DNA from: Lepidostoma basale
Taxonomy: Eukaryota; Arthropoda; Insecta; Trichoptera; Lepidostomatidae
Length of the DNA stretch: 64,000 nt
Reading direction: 5' to 3'
Assembly (NCBI GenBank): GCA_022606425.2
Contig: JAHDVF020000997.1
Location: 62,001-126,000, forward strand
The position numbers were made by a program, and so were the translations under genes. Numbering within the stretch: the first letter of the stretch is position 1; each line of letters starts with the position of its first letter. The notes under the pieces were generated by a model. The model searched no databases and had not been told where the DNA came from. It worked only from the letters and a program-made list of their open reading frames with translations. Below, piece after piece: positions 44,241 through 56,399 of the stretch.

Positions 44241-46650
44241 TTATCAAACTATGATTATTATATTTCCCACAGCGTTAACAATCGACTCTTACATTTTCCA
44301 TCTATAAATAAACATATTTTTTATAGACCTTGTTCTGTCAACGTTTCGGAAATACGGAATTTTTATAGCTTTTAATCATAAAGTGGATTTTGATAAAAGG
44401 CCAAGTTTTTTCTCAAAGTCACTAAAAATGTTTTTGGTAAATCTTGCATTTTAATTAGCGTTACTTCTCATTCGAATGACAATAGAATTTAATGTTCTGT
44501 GAAAAAGGTGGTAGAAATATACACGTTTTACATAAATACTCGTTTCTTTCTCAATTTTTTTTATCTTTATTACGATCGCAGATGGAACTTACTTCAACGT
44601 CGAAAAATGTAGGTGTGGTGACTTTGCTAACATAGAGCGTGGAATTATAATATACTTTAAATATTTAGTTTCCAGGTGAAAAGATATATTTTTTTAATGT
44701 ATGGATTTAAATTTATGGATTAATACAACATTTTGTTTTTAACCACGGTATGATTATTTGTTTTGAAGCTTGGGTACAAGCTTAACTAGTTGGCATCAAA
44801 TATAATAACCAAACCGTGGTTAAATACAAAGTGTTTTTTAATTTTAAATCTATAAATTTAAAAAATCCACAAGTGAGTGCTTCATATGAAAATTTAGATT
44901 ATTTTTAAGATTTTTTTTTAGAAAAACAAGCGTTTTCGAAATCTTTACAAAATCCACAATGTGAGCAAAAATATTTCCTTATTAAAATATCAAAAAGCAG
45001 GGATCACATTGTTTCCAGGATTGAACCCAGACACCCTGGAATAAGATTACACACAATGGAAAAAATATTAATAATAGAGAAATATACGTGTATAATAAAT
45101 AGTTTCCAGTAATGCTTGAGTATCTTTTATAAGTTATTATCTCGAGACTGCAGATTTCAATGCCCAAATTGCTCTCACTATCAGCATTACCAAAGACTGG
45201 CTGGTTCTACGTGGAACAATCTGACAAAGCAATAAATATATGAAATCAAAGTATGATTTGAACCATAATCGTTACCAAGATCTTGAGTAAATGTATGCAA
45301 TCTAAAATTCAATAATTTATATTGGTATTTCATAGACGCTTGAATTTTAATTAAATATGCAATGTTTTCAAAGACAGGTGCTATTTTTTTTTACGATATT
45401 GATATAAGATTACCAGAAATGTCATGAATGTGGTAGTTTTAAAAATAAGGATAAACACAGATAGTCCTACATATTTTTATACTACAATATTGTTATGTTC
45501 TGTAAGTACAGGGCAATAGGTTTATTTATTGTGTCTAGAACAATGATTTTAAACTCTTTATTAACTAATTAAACAGAATGGAAACATTTGTTTTTTTAAG
45601 TTTTTATATAATTTATGGAAAACACTATATTTGGTATCTCCTTTATAAGCACTTTCTTATTTGTATAATGTCAAATAATAATATTAGTTTGTACTCTTAA
45701 ACAATATAAGCATTGTTTACCTATAAAAGTAGTCCTGAAATACTTTAATTATTTCAAAGTAACGCTTTCACATTGTATGTTTATTCTCTAGCCCCTATTT
45801 AGCAAAGAATTAAGCCACATCAATTACCTTGATTACCATATTCTGCTGCATTAGAATTGGTATATAAACAGCAACGCATTTGAGTCTCACTACATTTGAT
45901 AATGCCTTATCAAGGCAAATACTCGTATCATAAAACTTGTAGAAAACAGAGCTTAAAAGAGACAAGTTTTTCACTCAAAGCGCGGCAATGTACAAGATTT
46001 GTGACAACTACATTAACTTTTTTAATGACATCGATGTTTTCCATCTGAACGAAAGCAAACAAAGCAACCTTTTGGAGTTGGTGTTAAATTATAAAAACAA
46101 TACTGTATACATGCAGTTGATATTTTATGTATCTGTGTATTGGGTCTATTAAATTATTAATTTATGTACGGATATTTGTACAAATTAAAGGATTTATAAA
46201 CGGAAAACACGTTACATTAAAACAAAACGGAATTATCTAGTTAAGCAGTAATATTTCAAAATATTTTATCACCCAATCAAAATGTGAATCACATATTATT
46301 ATTGTGTCTGCAGAATCCAAGACATTGTGGTCAATTTACGAGCCTATTAAACTTTGATTGGGTACGGAAGACAGGGCTTGCGATGAAAGAAAACCAAAGG
46401 AAAATATTTTGTCGTAAACGTCTTATTGTGATAACTGTTGACCTGAAATTTCTCTCCGTTTATTGACCACACGTATCGTTATTAATGGCGTTGTGAATGA
46501 AATTTTGAACAGCCTCGAAGTACCAATTGTGACTGGTGCAATAAAAAAACACATTTAAGCACACAATCGTAAATCTTTTCAACTGTTTCCGATACAAAGC
46601 TGTTGTATTTAAATTTCATTTTGTAATGAAAACTTAAAAAATACCATAGT
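44241..46650. other. AT-rich non-coding DNA
   Basis: Contains partial MITE arms at about 45535-45650 and 45890-45960. 46280-46470 is less AT-rich with a 60-codon open frame and no domain. No gene recognised. Confidence 0.4.
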
Positions 46651-46654
46651 TACA

Positions 46655-47025
46655 TATACTTACTTACTTACTTCCTATGGCCAACCAACTCTTGAAAAGT
46701 TTTAGCCTCCTTGATGATTTTTCGCCAAGGTCCTCGATCCTGCAGCAGTCCGATTCGCCCAACCTAGCCAGGTCAGCCAGAACATTGTCCGTTAGGCGCT
46801 GTCTAGGCCTTCCTAGAGGTCTTTCTCCAGTCTGTCTAGACGCGTACAAGGTCCTTGATTGCTCTGGTATCTTCAGCTCGGCATACGTGCCCAATCCAAT
46901 GCTAGGCGACCGGCTCTCACGGTGCTCGTTATAAGGGGATGCTGAGTCATCGTACGGATCTCTTGGTTGGTCCTATGCCTCCAAGTTCCCGCTGCAACAC
47001 CGGGTCTGGGTCCCAGGATAATTCA
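46655..47025 (-). mobile_element. LINE family E, C-terminal fragment
   Basis: Minus-strand frame 46664-46894 reads RTLYASRQTGERPLGRPRQR, then TDNVLADLARLGES, SSRRLKLFKSWLA and a stop. The 3' tail is a (GTAA)n-like repeat (ACTTACTTACTTAC on plus). The GRPRQRWxDNVxxDLxxLG pattern marks another RTE-like family. Confidence 0.75.
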
Positions 47026-47436
47026 TAGTTTCATTTGTTAGCTACAAATTGTACGCAATTCGTTGAATTTTTGTTTAGAAATATATATGTGTTATAACGT
47101 ATTTATCATCACTAAAAAGAAAAAAATATAAAAATGTATTAATATGAAATATTGTATAATAAAGCATTTCATATTAAACCATGGTATGGTTATTATATTT
47201 GATGCTAACTAGTTGTGCTTGAATCGAAGCTTCATCAAGGGAACGTAAGAATTAATAAAAAAATATATAAATGTAAGATATGGCAATATCAGAAAGAAAA
47301 ATAATTTTTTAACATGTGTTTATATGATATTTTTTCTAAACTTATTTTAACAGCAAAGTGTAATTGTCCGTGTTATATTTTTATTTTCTGAAATAAATCT
47401 TTACGCTTTAACATTGGAAGTCATATTGGTATAAAT

Positions 47437-47780
47437 CTTCTTCTTCTTCTTCTTCTTCTTCCTCAGCCTATTCCCGTCCACTCCTGGACAAAGGCCTACT
47501 CCATTCGCTTCCATGTCACTCTGCCCTGTGCAGACTGCATCCAGGTTATTCTGACGTGTCTGTTCAGATCATCCTTCCACCGTAGTGGCGGTCGCCCTGC
47601 ACTTCTCTTTGCCGTCCACGGTCTCCAAGTCAGCATCTTCTTGTCCACTTTTCATCTGAGCTTCTGGCTACGTGACCTGCCCATTGCCATTTTAGAGTCG
47701 CCACCCGGTGGATGATGTCAGTGACCTTTGTTTTTTCTCTCACCGTATCGTTTCTGACTCTGTCTCTTAGGCTTATTATA
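47437..47780 (-). mobile_element. RTE-type family C copy with 12-bp TSD
   Basis: ATTGGTATAAAT flanks the insert at 47425-47436 and 47781-47792. The minus-strand sequence closely parallels 40995-41405 and ends in (GAA)n (CTT on plus, 47437-47461). A 2-base deletion near 47633 shifts its frame. Confidence 0.9.
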
Positions 47781-47799
47781 ATTGGTATAAATAATGAGA

Positions 47800-48595
47800 G
47801 AAAAAACATGAAATGTGTACAATGTGTAAATGAAAATAGAGTAGAGATAAATATAGTTATGCATATGATTAATAACTCAATTGAATATTTCGTAACAATT
47901 ATAGCCTACGAAAAATACTGGAAAAATAAACGTATATTCAATTTACGTATTCAGTTTTACGTTTCCTAGTTACCTTTGTATATAATGCACTTCACGATAA
48001 AAAAAAATATGTAAGCCATAGCACTTAAATTTTGATTATTTTGAAACGCCTTGACTTAATCATTTTCTATAATTAAACTTATTTATAAGTTAAACTTAAA
48101 CCTTGCAGCTTAACTGTACCGAAAAATTGGTTTCACACTTCTGATGATTTCAAGGATTTTAATTATAAGTTAAAACAGCAGGAAAAAATTTTGTTTTTAG
48201 CAAAAACAAATTTTGATTTTGGTTTTCCTTTAAGAAAACATAACCAATATGTTATATTTTATAATACTTAAAATATCTATTAATTAATAGATTTATAATT
48301 ATAAAAACCATATTTAAAAACTGTTTTCGAATCCATATAATATTTAACAAATTGTTCATTAATTCAGTGGAATTCCATAATTCTGAATTATTATGAATTA
48401 AAATGCTGTTTTTTTCCCTACACTATTCATAAAGTAACATGATTACTGTGTAAATTGTATAATTAACGATAATGTTTATGTCATTATTCCAATTTATTGA
48501 AATATAGAAAAAGTTTTTTATTCATAAAAAATAGTATAACAGTCTTATTAAGAAACACAATATCAAGCCAAGAAAATTATATACTTATAATTATG
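47800..48595. other. AT-rich non-coding DNA
   Basis: 48360-48420 is a piece of the TGGAATTCCATAAT repeat. Otherwise nothing. Confidence 0.4.
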
Positions 48596-48597
48596 TA

Positions 48598-48735
48598 CTT
48601 CCCCCTGCTCGCTGGACCGACGATCTGAAGAGGATTGCTGGACATGGATGGATGGGAGCGGCAATGGATAGGGGGCGGTGGCGGGCTTTGGGAGAGGCCT
48701 ACGTTCAGCAGTGGATGACAGACGGCTGATGATGA
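48598..48735 (+). mobile_element. RTE-type LINE tail with (GAT)n
   Basis: Codons ARWTDDLKRIAGHGWMGAAM, then DRGRWRALGEAYVQQWMTDG and a stop followed by GATGATGAT. This is the classic RTE C-terminus. Confidence 0.85.
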
Positions 48736-48767
48736 TGTAAATATAGCCACTAGATCACATTTCCATT

Positions 48768-48845
48768 ATTATCCCCATCAGACGTAAGAGTAGTAGTCGC
48801 AAAGCTGACCATTCATATGCCAGAAGATCCAAGTCCAAGTCCACA
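48768..48845 (+). mobile_element. fragment of the hAT-like MITE interior
   Basis: CCCCATCAGACGTAAGAGTA continues as in 33418-33470 with changes; no termini. Confidence 0.5.
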
Positions 48846-49003
48846 AAGTTAACATATAAGAAAGTCAAAAAATAGTGGAGGACTGATACGATCTTAAATG
48901 GAAAGGTGACTATGAGAAATAATTACAATATAATAATTCATAATTATATAGAAATATGTTATATTTTATAATACTATGAGAAATAATTACAATATAATAA
49001 TTC

Positions 49004-49290
49004 ATAATAGAGCCAAGAGAGAGCTGTTGTCGAATGTCAAAGTGAAAAAGGTCTCATATTTGGGTCACGTGCTGCGTGGAGAAAAGTACCGCCTCCTCCG
49101 ACTTATATTGGAGGGCAAGATAGAGGGAAGACGGGGAGTTGGCAGAAAACAGATGTCCTGGCTGCGCAACATTAGAGAGTGGACCGGAATGAGGACGGTG
49201 GATGACCTGTTTCGGGCAGCGCAGGACAGGGAGGTTTTCGCCGGAGTGATCGCCAACGTCGGGGGGACCTGACACGGCACAGGAAGAAGA
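49004..49290 (+). mobile_element. LINE family D, C-terminal fragment
   Basis: Frame 48976-49272 reads KKVSYLGHVLRGEKYRLLRL, ILEGKIEGRRGVGRKQMSWL, RNIREWTGMRTVDDLFRAAQ and DREVFAGVIANV before the stop. GHVLR..YRLL..ILEGKIEGKRGxGR is a well-known non-LTR terminal block. A second, degraded copy lies at about 55500-55670. Confidence 0.85.
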
Positions 49291-49299
49291 AGATAGAAA

Positions 49300-50175
49300 T
49301 GGATTTATTACTTTAAAAATATTTCATTGGGGTGATATCTGCGCTTCATATTTTGACTTTGCTTTTCGTACCATATCAAACCCACATACGGATACCTAAT
49401 TAAAATATAAGTGTTATTGTGATGTGTCATACGAGTTTGTCTACTATAGTTTGGTTGTCAAACCATAAATACCCATATTATCTATTAGATTAGTAATTAC
49501 TCTTATCAGATTCTTGATGAAACCGCTCATATTTATCGCCATTATCATTATTAAAGTCTTATTTGAAGATATAAAATCTCAAGGCAATTAATTATACCCA
49601 AGTAACAATAATATCATAAATTGAGTCATCATATTCATACAATGTTTTTAAGCAGTTTATTTAATTTTACCGTTGTAATTTTATTTATTTATTTGCTTTA
49701 TTAATAATATTGTCGCCTTGTGAAGTTTGAGATGATACTAGATTTTAAATTATCATTGCAATGATCTTATATTAAAAAAGTTTTATCAAATATAAACTAT
49801 TTTTGGTCATAGCCAGCTTTCTCAAAAATCAAACCTTTACAGCAATACAATTTCAGATATTTTTGCAATTAAAATAATTCGTTTTGTTTTGTGATGCATA
49901 TCAATTTTTAAAACAGCAATAATCATTTTTACTTTTTTATTTTGTATAAACATATAAAATATAATAATTATGGTAAATGTCAACTAAATCTCTAAATATT
50001 ACTTAAGCTACTATATTTTCCAATAGCATTTTTTGTTTATTTTACAATACGTATAAGATAACGAAACTTTCTATTTAAAATTGGTTATTTTATGAATTAT
50101 CTACTATACTTTTTTAAGATAATCTACTATTTGAATTATTGCATAAAACATAAAATAAATATTTTTTTTAAATAT
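49300..50175. other. AT-rich non-coding DNA
   Basis: Nothing recognised. Confidence 0.4.
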
Positions 50176-50568
50176 AGGGTGTTTTTTTAGAGGTTTGGTT
50201 TTTTAACTAGCAACATTGTTTCTACAGACTGTTAATTTGACAGTTGATAGTTGATTTAGAGTCAATACATTTTGCCATTTCACCATGAATAGACTGGCGT
50301 CAAAACAACGCTTGGAAATTGTGCAAATTTATTTTGAAAATCATGGTTCGGTTTGCCACACTTATCGTGCACTACGTCTATTTTACGGTCGACATAACCG
50401 TTCATCCGATAAAGTTATTCGGAAGACCATGGATCGTTTTCGCACCAGGTACACTCTACTAGATAATACGCATCCACAAAGACGACAATTGTCAAAAATT
50501 GGATTTCACGATTGCGCTTCATTCGAGCTAGCCGTGGCGCTCATATGCCCGAAATCATTTTTAAATAA
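50176..50568 (+). pseudogene. internally deleted IS630/mariner-type transposase (DUF4817-like N-terminus)
   Basis: The ATG at 50285 opens a frame starting MNRLASKQRLEIVQIYFENH, matching the N-terminal helix-turn-helix domain (DUF4817 type) of an insect mariner/IS630 transposase family. The match continues through TYRALR, YGRHNRSSDKVIRKTMDRFR and TLLDNTHPQRR (about residues 22-67). It then breaks: 50530-50568 in another frame reads SRGAHMPEIIFK followed by a stop, which is the family's C-terminal end. The catalytic core has therefore been deleted and the two ends joined. A TAGGGTGTTTTTTTAGAGG motif at about 50175-50193 resembles the family's 5' terminal repeat; a matching 3' terminus was not seen. 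Confidence 0.7.
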
Positions 50569-50649
50569 TTATTAGGATTATTTTAAAATTATTACTTGTA
50601 AAATAGATTACACATATCTATATAAAACATAAACATTTTAATTTTATTT

Positions 50650-51330
50650 TCTTGCACACTTCAAAGAATTGTAAAAAACGTATGTAATATATAGCAATTC
50701 AAAACGTGAAATTTTTAAGCAGAACATCAATTATCACACGGTCTCACTTGCAAGTAATAAATAACACGAATTCACGTTTTACACAGTCAAAAATAACCGT
50801 CTTGCTCTAAAAGTTAGCTGTAGCATAAATACATGTTGCATATATGAACATCCTAGGTGGAAAAGTTTCAATATTCGAGAGCAGTTGTTTTGGTCCGGTG
50901 TATGAGTAATAAAAACGTGTTCGTAAATTCCCCAACGAGTTCCCGCGTATTCATTTCAAATAGATATTTTACATTTCCAGGCGCCGGAATCAGAGCGAAT
51001 CCTACGTACTGAAAGAAATAGGTCGACACTCTTTGATTATTGAAAAATGCAGACGATTTTTTTCTGTTTATTTTATTCTTGCGTTGATTAACCTAAATGT
51101 CTACTGGACCCAGGAGCATTGGCTGGGAACGGTATTAATTAAAAACGTTTTTTTTACTCGCATTTTAATAATTTGCTTAGAATTTAAACAAGTTTAGTAA
51201 ATCACTACTTCTATACGTAAAGAAATATAGAAACATAATGAAATAATACATCTAAAAATATTTCAGATTCGTTCAAAGATTGCTCAAATTAATAACATAG
51301 ATTTGAAAACCGACTTTGAATTATTTAAAT
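50650..51330. other. non-coding DNA with a denser island
   Basis: 50840-51060 is less AT-rich. TTTCCAG at about 50976-50982 before 20 in-frame codons could be a splice acceptor, but no donor or domain supports an exon. Confidence 0.35.
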
Positions 51331-51334
51331 CAAA

Positions 51335-51965
51335 ATATTTATTGTTTCTTGAACAATGACATAAAATTGAATATTATATTAAATAATTAATTAACGAATT
51401 TTTTATTATATAATAATTTATGATAATGCCATGTTTTGCCTGTCTAAGGCGTCACCATTAGCGAAAATCCAACTCGTTGTTGTTTTTTATACATGAGTTA
51501 AAGAAGTAGAATATGGTTATCAAAGTAATTAATGTGGTTTAATACGTTATTGAAAAATATTAATGGCATGTCCCCATTATATTGGAAAATATTACCTGGA
51601 ATTTAATACCTCTATTAAATTTAATTTATAAATGCAATGTTTACATAGGTAATAAATTCTAAATGACGTTTTATAAATCAGAAAGGTATTTTGGTGTTCA
51701 AAATAAAGTGTTTCTGAGAAAAACATATTTTTACATTGTTTAAAATTTTTATGTTAATGTTATTACATTTTTCAAATGTATTAATGGTTCTAAGTATATG
51801 ATATTGCTATTCTGCGTTGTGTAGACTCAATCGGTGTGTTAAGCCATAGCAATTACCTTAATTATCGCTTTCTGCTCTTTTAACTCGTTTATAAAAATAA
51901 AAACGTGTTTGATTTTCGCTATATTTGATAAAGCCTTAGACAGGTGAACCATGGTCATTCCTATG
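51335..51965. repeat. hairpin-MITE family pieces
   Basis: 51345-51460 carries TTGAACAATGACATAAAATT and GCCTGTCTAAGGCGTCACCA. 51930-51960 has AGCCTTAGACAGGTGAA in inverse orientation. The sequence between is unique. Confidence 0.5.
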
Positions 51966-51989
51966 AATCGGAATATTTCGGTCTATATA

Positions 51990-52110
51990 GACCCTAGGGG
52001 TCTACGACAACTTGCAAGGGGTCTAAGAAAATTGTATAATAAGTTGGGGGTCCATGAGGTGTCAATGGGGGTCCACGAGATGGTTCAACTAAATTGAAGC
52101 CGAATATTGA
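51990..52110 (+). repeat. repeated GGGGTC(T/C)A(C/T) motif block
   Basis: AGGGGTCTACGACAACTTGC, AGGGGTCTAAG, GGGGGTCCATGAGG and GGGGGTCCACGAG follow at short intervals, like the degenerate 3' end of some hAT elements. Confidence 0.45.
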
Positions 52111-52133
52111 AACATAAAACGAATATCGAAATC

Positions 52134-52245
52134 GTTGGCGACCTTTTTTAAGCTCATTTGGGTATACCGGACGATTGAAATCTTCGGCGACCTTTTTTCA
52201 GGACATTCGATATTCCCAAATGAGCTTAAAAAAAGGTCGCCAAAC
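52134..52245. repeat. inverted repeat with GGCGACCTTTTTT arms
   Basis: GGCGACCTTTTTTAAGCTCA (from about 52137) is mirrored by TGAGCTTAAAAAAAGGTCGC (from about 52221). A second CGGCGACCTTTTTT lies in the loop, so the arm is also repeated directly. Confidence 0.75.
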
Positions 52246-53324
52246 GTTTCGACCGGCAAATTTTCCACAATGAGCCAAAAAAATATCGACAACGAATTCC
52301 GGCTTTATGTTTCGGATTTTTTGGGCCTGAAAAAAACATATTTTAGGAAAGCACGGGGTGTACACAAAATTGAAAAAATCGGCAAGTGGTCTACGGGACA
52401 AAAAAGTTGATAAAAATATTTATACTAAATCTTCTTCTTATTATTATTCTTTGATGGCGCTCCAGCCCAAATCGAGGCTTGACCTACTTCAACATTTCTC
52501 TCCAACTCCTCCTGTTCTCAGCCACCATCTTCCTATTCGCAACTTGTAATATTCCACCTACTTCAACCCCTCAGATTTCCAGTCATTATTATTATAGGTA
52601 CTGCGCATTTGAACTTTTTTTACGTATTCAGCCCATTCCAATCTAATAAGTCTTATGTGTGTTGAAATACTTTTAATTTTCCGCTTTGTTTTCTATTTAT
52701 TTAAAAAATAAATATACCGCAAAAATACTCCAGAAATCTTAAAGCAGAAAAAAATATCTTGGCTCCAAATAAAAGAGTAAAAAAATCACACAACTAAGGA
52801 TGGAATGTCGGACATAAGACTGTCAAGTGTACCTGACAGGACACGTACAGGAAAACTCACTCAAAAGCTATGTTTATTTACAGTTAAAACGTAAATAATG
52901 TTTCTTAAATTGACGCCAAAACAGTATTTACTTGTTAGGTGATGTGGAAAATGTCATCTGTTTTATTATTCAAAGGAAACACCTTGTAACTCTGTAAATA
53001 ACCCATTTAATACAGCTAATATAAAAGAGATTTAGCGAGTTGTTTAATGTGTACGTAGGAACTTACGCTCGTAGTTTTTATATTCCCGCTAAATATAAAC
53101 AATATGACATTTCTGAAAACTTGGCAACACTTCTGCTAAACTAATCAAAAAAAATGTCGTGTAATTTGTTAGGCAAAGTCGGAAATCAAAATTAATAGGG
53201 CAAATGGGTTATTTATTTATTAAATTGGCGGGAAAAGTGGTCTCTCTAATGATACGTAGTCAAAATATATCGATATATTACAAATCGTTAAATATAACAA
53301 ATTTCTAATAAATAATAGTAGAAG

Positions 53325-53445
53325 ACCTTCGGGGCCTATTAGTAAATTCTATGACTTCCATTCGGTTCGATTCCTGGCGACAGCAGTGTGATTGTCATAC
53401 TGTCATTGGTTTGGAGTATAATTTACGTGTCAATAAAATGGGATA
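53325..53445 (+). mobile_element. SINE, degraded
   Basis: GACCTTCGGGGCC head, CGGTTCGATTCCTGGCGA B box, and body to GTGTCAATAAAATGGG. Confidence 0.7.
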
Positions 53446-53762
53446 AAGAGAGATACAACAAAATATTTTACAATAAAAATATTTATAATTATGTTCTCGA
53501 TATGCTAAAAAATAAATTATATAAAAGTAATGTTTAAGAAAATGATAAATTATTCCACAAAAATTAAAAACTCTGTATTTACTATTGCTAACAAAGGTTG
53601 AAATCTTTACATTACATATTTATTATAATTTTAAACAAAATGTATTTTTTCGAAAAGTTTCATGATATATTGACAATTTTCGTCTTCCTTTCATCAAATG
53701 TCATCTGCTTACTTTTTGTATTAATAATTAATACTTCAAGACTTTAAACGCATATTTTCATT

Positions 53763-53902
<140 letters not shown>

Positions 53903-54289
53903 AAAGAGAACAAAACATATAATTACTAAAAAATATATATTATTGAAATGTCACGTATTGAAATGTCAAGTTCACTGTAACATATACAATTTTTAAAAAT
54001 GTATATAATCAATATCTCAAAATTAATAAAATATACCAGTAAATATAACTTATTTTTATGATAAATTTTATAAGATTTTGCAAACACATTATCATTATTT
54101 TCTAATCAGAAAAAAGGCAACATGTGCGACTTTTTTTATACTTAACTTTAAAACCATTCGAATTTTTAAATTATAAAAACAAAAATATATTTATTTGCAT
54201 TGAATAATTAACAAATGTTTCTCGTATTTTCATTATTTTTTTACTTCTTCGTATAAATTGCAAGAAAACTTTTTGGATCGCAGGGATGG

Positions 54290-54470
54290 CGCTAAAAAGG
54301 GGATATACGAGTATATCATCTTTCTCTTACCATTATGGTGGAAGACTTGACTGACTTGTGTGTCGTTTCCAAGGGAATTCCTTTGGGGGCAAGGAAGGTG
54401 CCTCCACGTGTAGTGTTATTAACTATTATATAACACCCTGCGCCACTGGAAAAATCACACATTTTAATTC
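54290..54470 (+). repeat. dispersed repeat related to 8.6-8.8 kb
   Basis: CTTGTGTGTCGTTTCCAAGG and GGCAAGGAAGGTGCCTCCAC correspond to the complement of 8660-8760. Confidence 0.6.
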
Positions 54471-54557
54471 AAATCATATAAACAGAATACCTCCTGAATG
54501 TTATCAATATTTGTAGACTAATACTGGATTTTACCCATTGCGGGTTGATCATTTTTT

Positions 54558-54822
54558 TAAGGATTGATTGTATCTCAATAGAAACGAAGATGTATTTTTT
54601 TTAACAGAATATGGTGGTCGAGGCGTTTACAGGATGGGCGGCAGGAGCGGAAAATAGGGGCGGATAAGAAGGGCGGAATGGGGAATATTGTTAAACATAA
54701 AGCGATCGCTCAACCCAACCAATGACAGGTCATAAGTCCTGTAAACGCCTCGACCACCATATTCTGTTTAAAAAAAAAACAATTTATATCTTCGTCTCTA
54801 TTGAGATACAATCAATCCTTAA
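54558..54822. repeat. MITE with double inverted repeats (265 bp)
   Basis: Outer arms TTAAGGATTGATTGTATCTC / GAGATACAATCAATCCTTAA; inner arms AACAGAATATGGTGGTCGAG / CTCGACCACCATATTCTGTT. Interior G-rich on plus (GGGCGG units). Same family as 59963-60291 and part of 8697-8910. Confidence 0.85.
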
Positions 54823-55499
54823 AAATAATACTTCCTATAAAAAAAAGTTCAGAATCGTGGAACAAATATTTATTAGTATCCAAATTTTGAATTTATCAAA
54901 TTTTCTCCATCTTACATGTCACAATTTTTTTTTTGTGTACAGTAAAAATAGAATTCAAAGGTGGCCCAAATATCTGTTTTGGTTGTTGATTAAGAACTGT
55001 GAAGCATTGTTCTAAAACGGAATCTTATAATTTTAACGAGACCCAAACATGTTTTTGGCAGTTCATTGACTTAAAAATTAATGGCCCGGATAATTCGGGA
55101 TGGAGTGAGTCACATTTAGGATTCCATCATTATAATAATTTAATCGTGTCTAATGGAGTTTTCTTTTGATACTTATATGAAAAAATTTCAAAACATTATT
55201 ATGTAAATCTATAATACAATCAATGACCAATTGTATATTTCTGTTAATACAAATAAACCATTGATAATTGTCGAAAAATTTGGACTTAAACACTCATAAA
55301 ACTAAATGTTAAAATCCGGTTTCGTGTAATGCCTATTGCGGGTAAGTCACAAATAGGCGCATGGGTTGTTAATTGCGTTTAAATAACCTGTTGTATTAAA
55401 AAAATGTGGGAACTAACGGCAAACTAACACATTAAAGGCTCAAGTGGCATGCCAGAGAACCAGTAAAAATGTAAGACTGCTGCAAACCTTTGAAACTTA
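54823..55499. other. AT-rich non-coding DNA
   Basis: Nothing recognised. Confidence 0.4.
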
Positions 55500-55670
55500 A
55501 AAAAAAGGCGCATGGGGGTTAAAAATAGCACCTCCTTCGGCTGATAATGATGCGGAAGATAGAGGGATGGCGGGGAGTTGACAGTCCTGGCTGCGGAATA
55601 TAAGAGATTGGACAGGAATGATCAGAGTTGAGAATCTGTTGTGGAGTAGCAGGTTTTGCACTGCTTTTAG
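55500..55670 (+). mobile_element. LINE family D, degraded tail
   Basis: GATAGAGGGATGGCGGGGAG, TCCTGGCTGCGGAATATAAG and GATTGGACAGGAATGATCAG parallel 49120-49200. Confidence 0.7.
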
Positions 55671-55904
55671 TATCTTGTCCCAAGTTCACGACGATTCCTC
55701 GTTGATGATGAAGCTTGCTTGTATCTGCTGTGTATGCGGAAGGATACCGAAACAGTCCAGTAAAGTTGTTGTGGATAGATGGTAATCGAATTATTACCTA
55801 AAAAATGTCATAAAACAAAGGAAAATATAAGCAAAAGTCATGTAAAGAAATATTTTATAAACTGTGTTAAAAATAACTTTTAAACTCTTAAATTAAAAGA
55901 CTTC

Positions 55905-56075
55905 GTTTATTGTATACAACACACTATATTTAAAAAAATTAAAATTATAAGCCAAACATGTTTGACACATAAGCCCTTATTCAGTGATATTATGTGATAT
56001 ATCAGTGATATATAAATATTTAAAAAAAAATACGAATATGGTCAGTTTTGACAGATATTTCAAGTTTAATTTTTT
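55905..56075 (+). repeat. dispersed repeat, also inserted in the 14-kb SINE
   Basis: TTGTATACAACAC, TTATTCAGTGATATTATGTG and TCAGTTTTGACAGATAT parallel 14075-14225. Confidence 0.55.
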
Positions 56076-56204
56076 TTTTAAGTCTGTATTATATACAAAA
56101 AAGAAATATTAAACATCCGCAACACAAAGTTATGGCGAATTTATTTAAAAGAAACTTTGGTTGTGCATCACAATTTATATATTTTTATTTTTCGCGACAG
56201 CTGT

Positions 56205-56390
56205 TTCGTCACCTAAAGCGTCTGTTTTATAGAAGTTTTGATATATTTTATGGTAATGGCATGTTTCGCCTTGCTAAGGATTTTCGAATGTTTATGTTAT
56301 ATGTTAAATCATTTGCCTTAGCAAAGTGAAACGTGTCATTCCCATAAAATATAAAAGAATTTCTAAAAAACAGACGTTTCCATTTGTATT
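56205..56390. repeat. CGTCTGTTTTCTAGAAG-family hairpin MITE
   Basis: AGCGTCTGTTTTATAGAAGT ... GGCATGTTTCGCCTTGCTAA on the left and TTAGCAAAGTGAAACGTGTC ... AAAAACAGACGTTTCC on the right. Confidence 0.75.
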
Positions 56391-56399
56391 CATTATTTT

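Noticed and set aside
50976..51050. Possible exon after a TTTCCAG acceptor
   Set aside because: The frame closes after about 20 codons with no donor and no domain.
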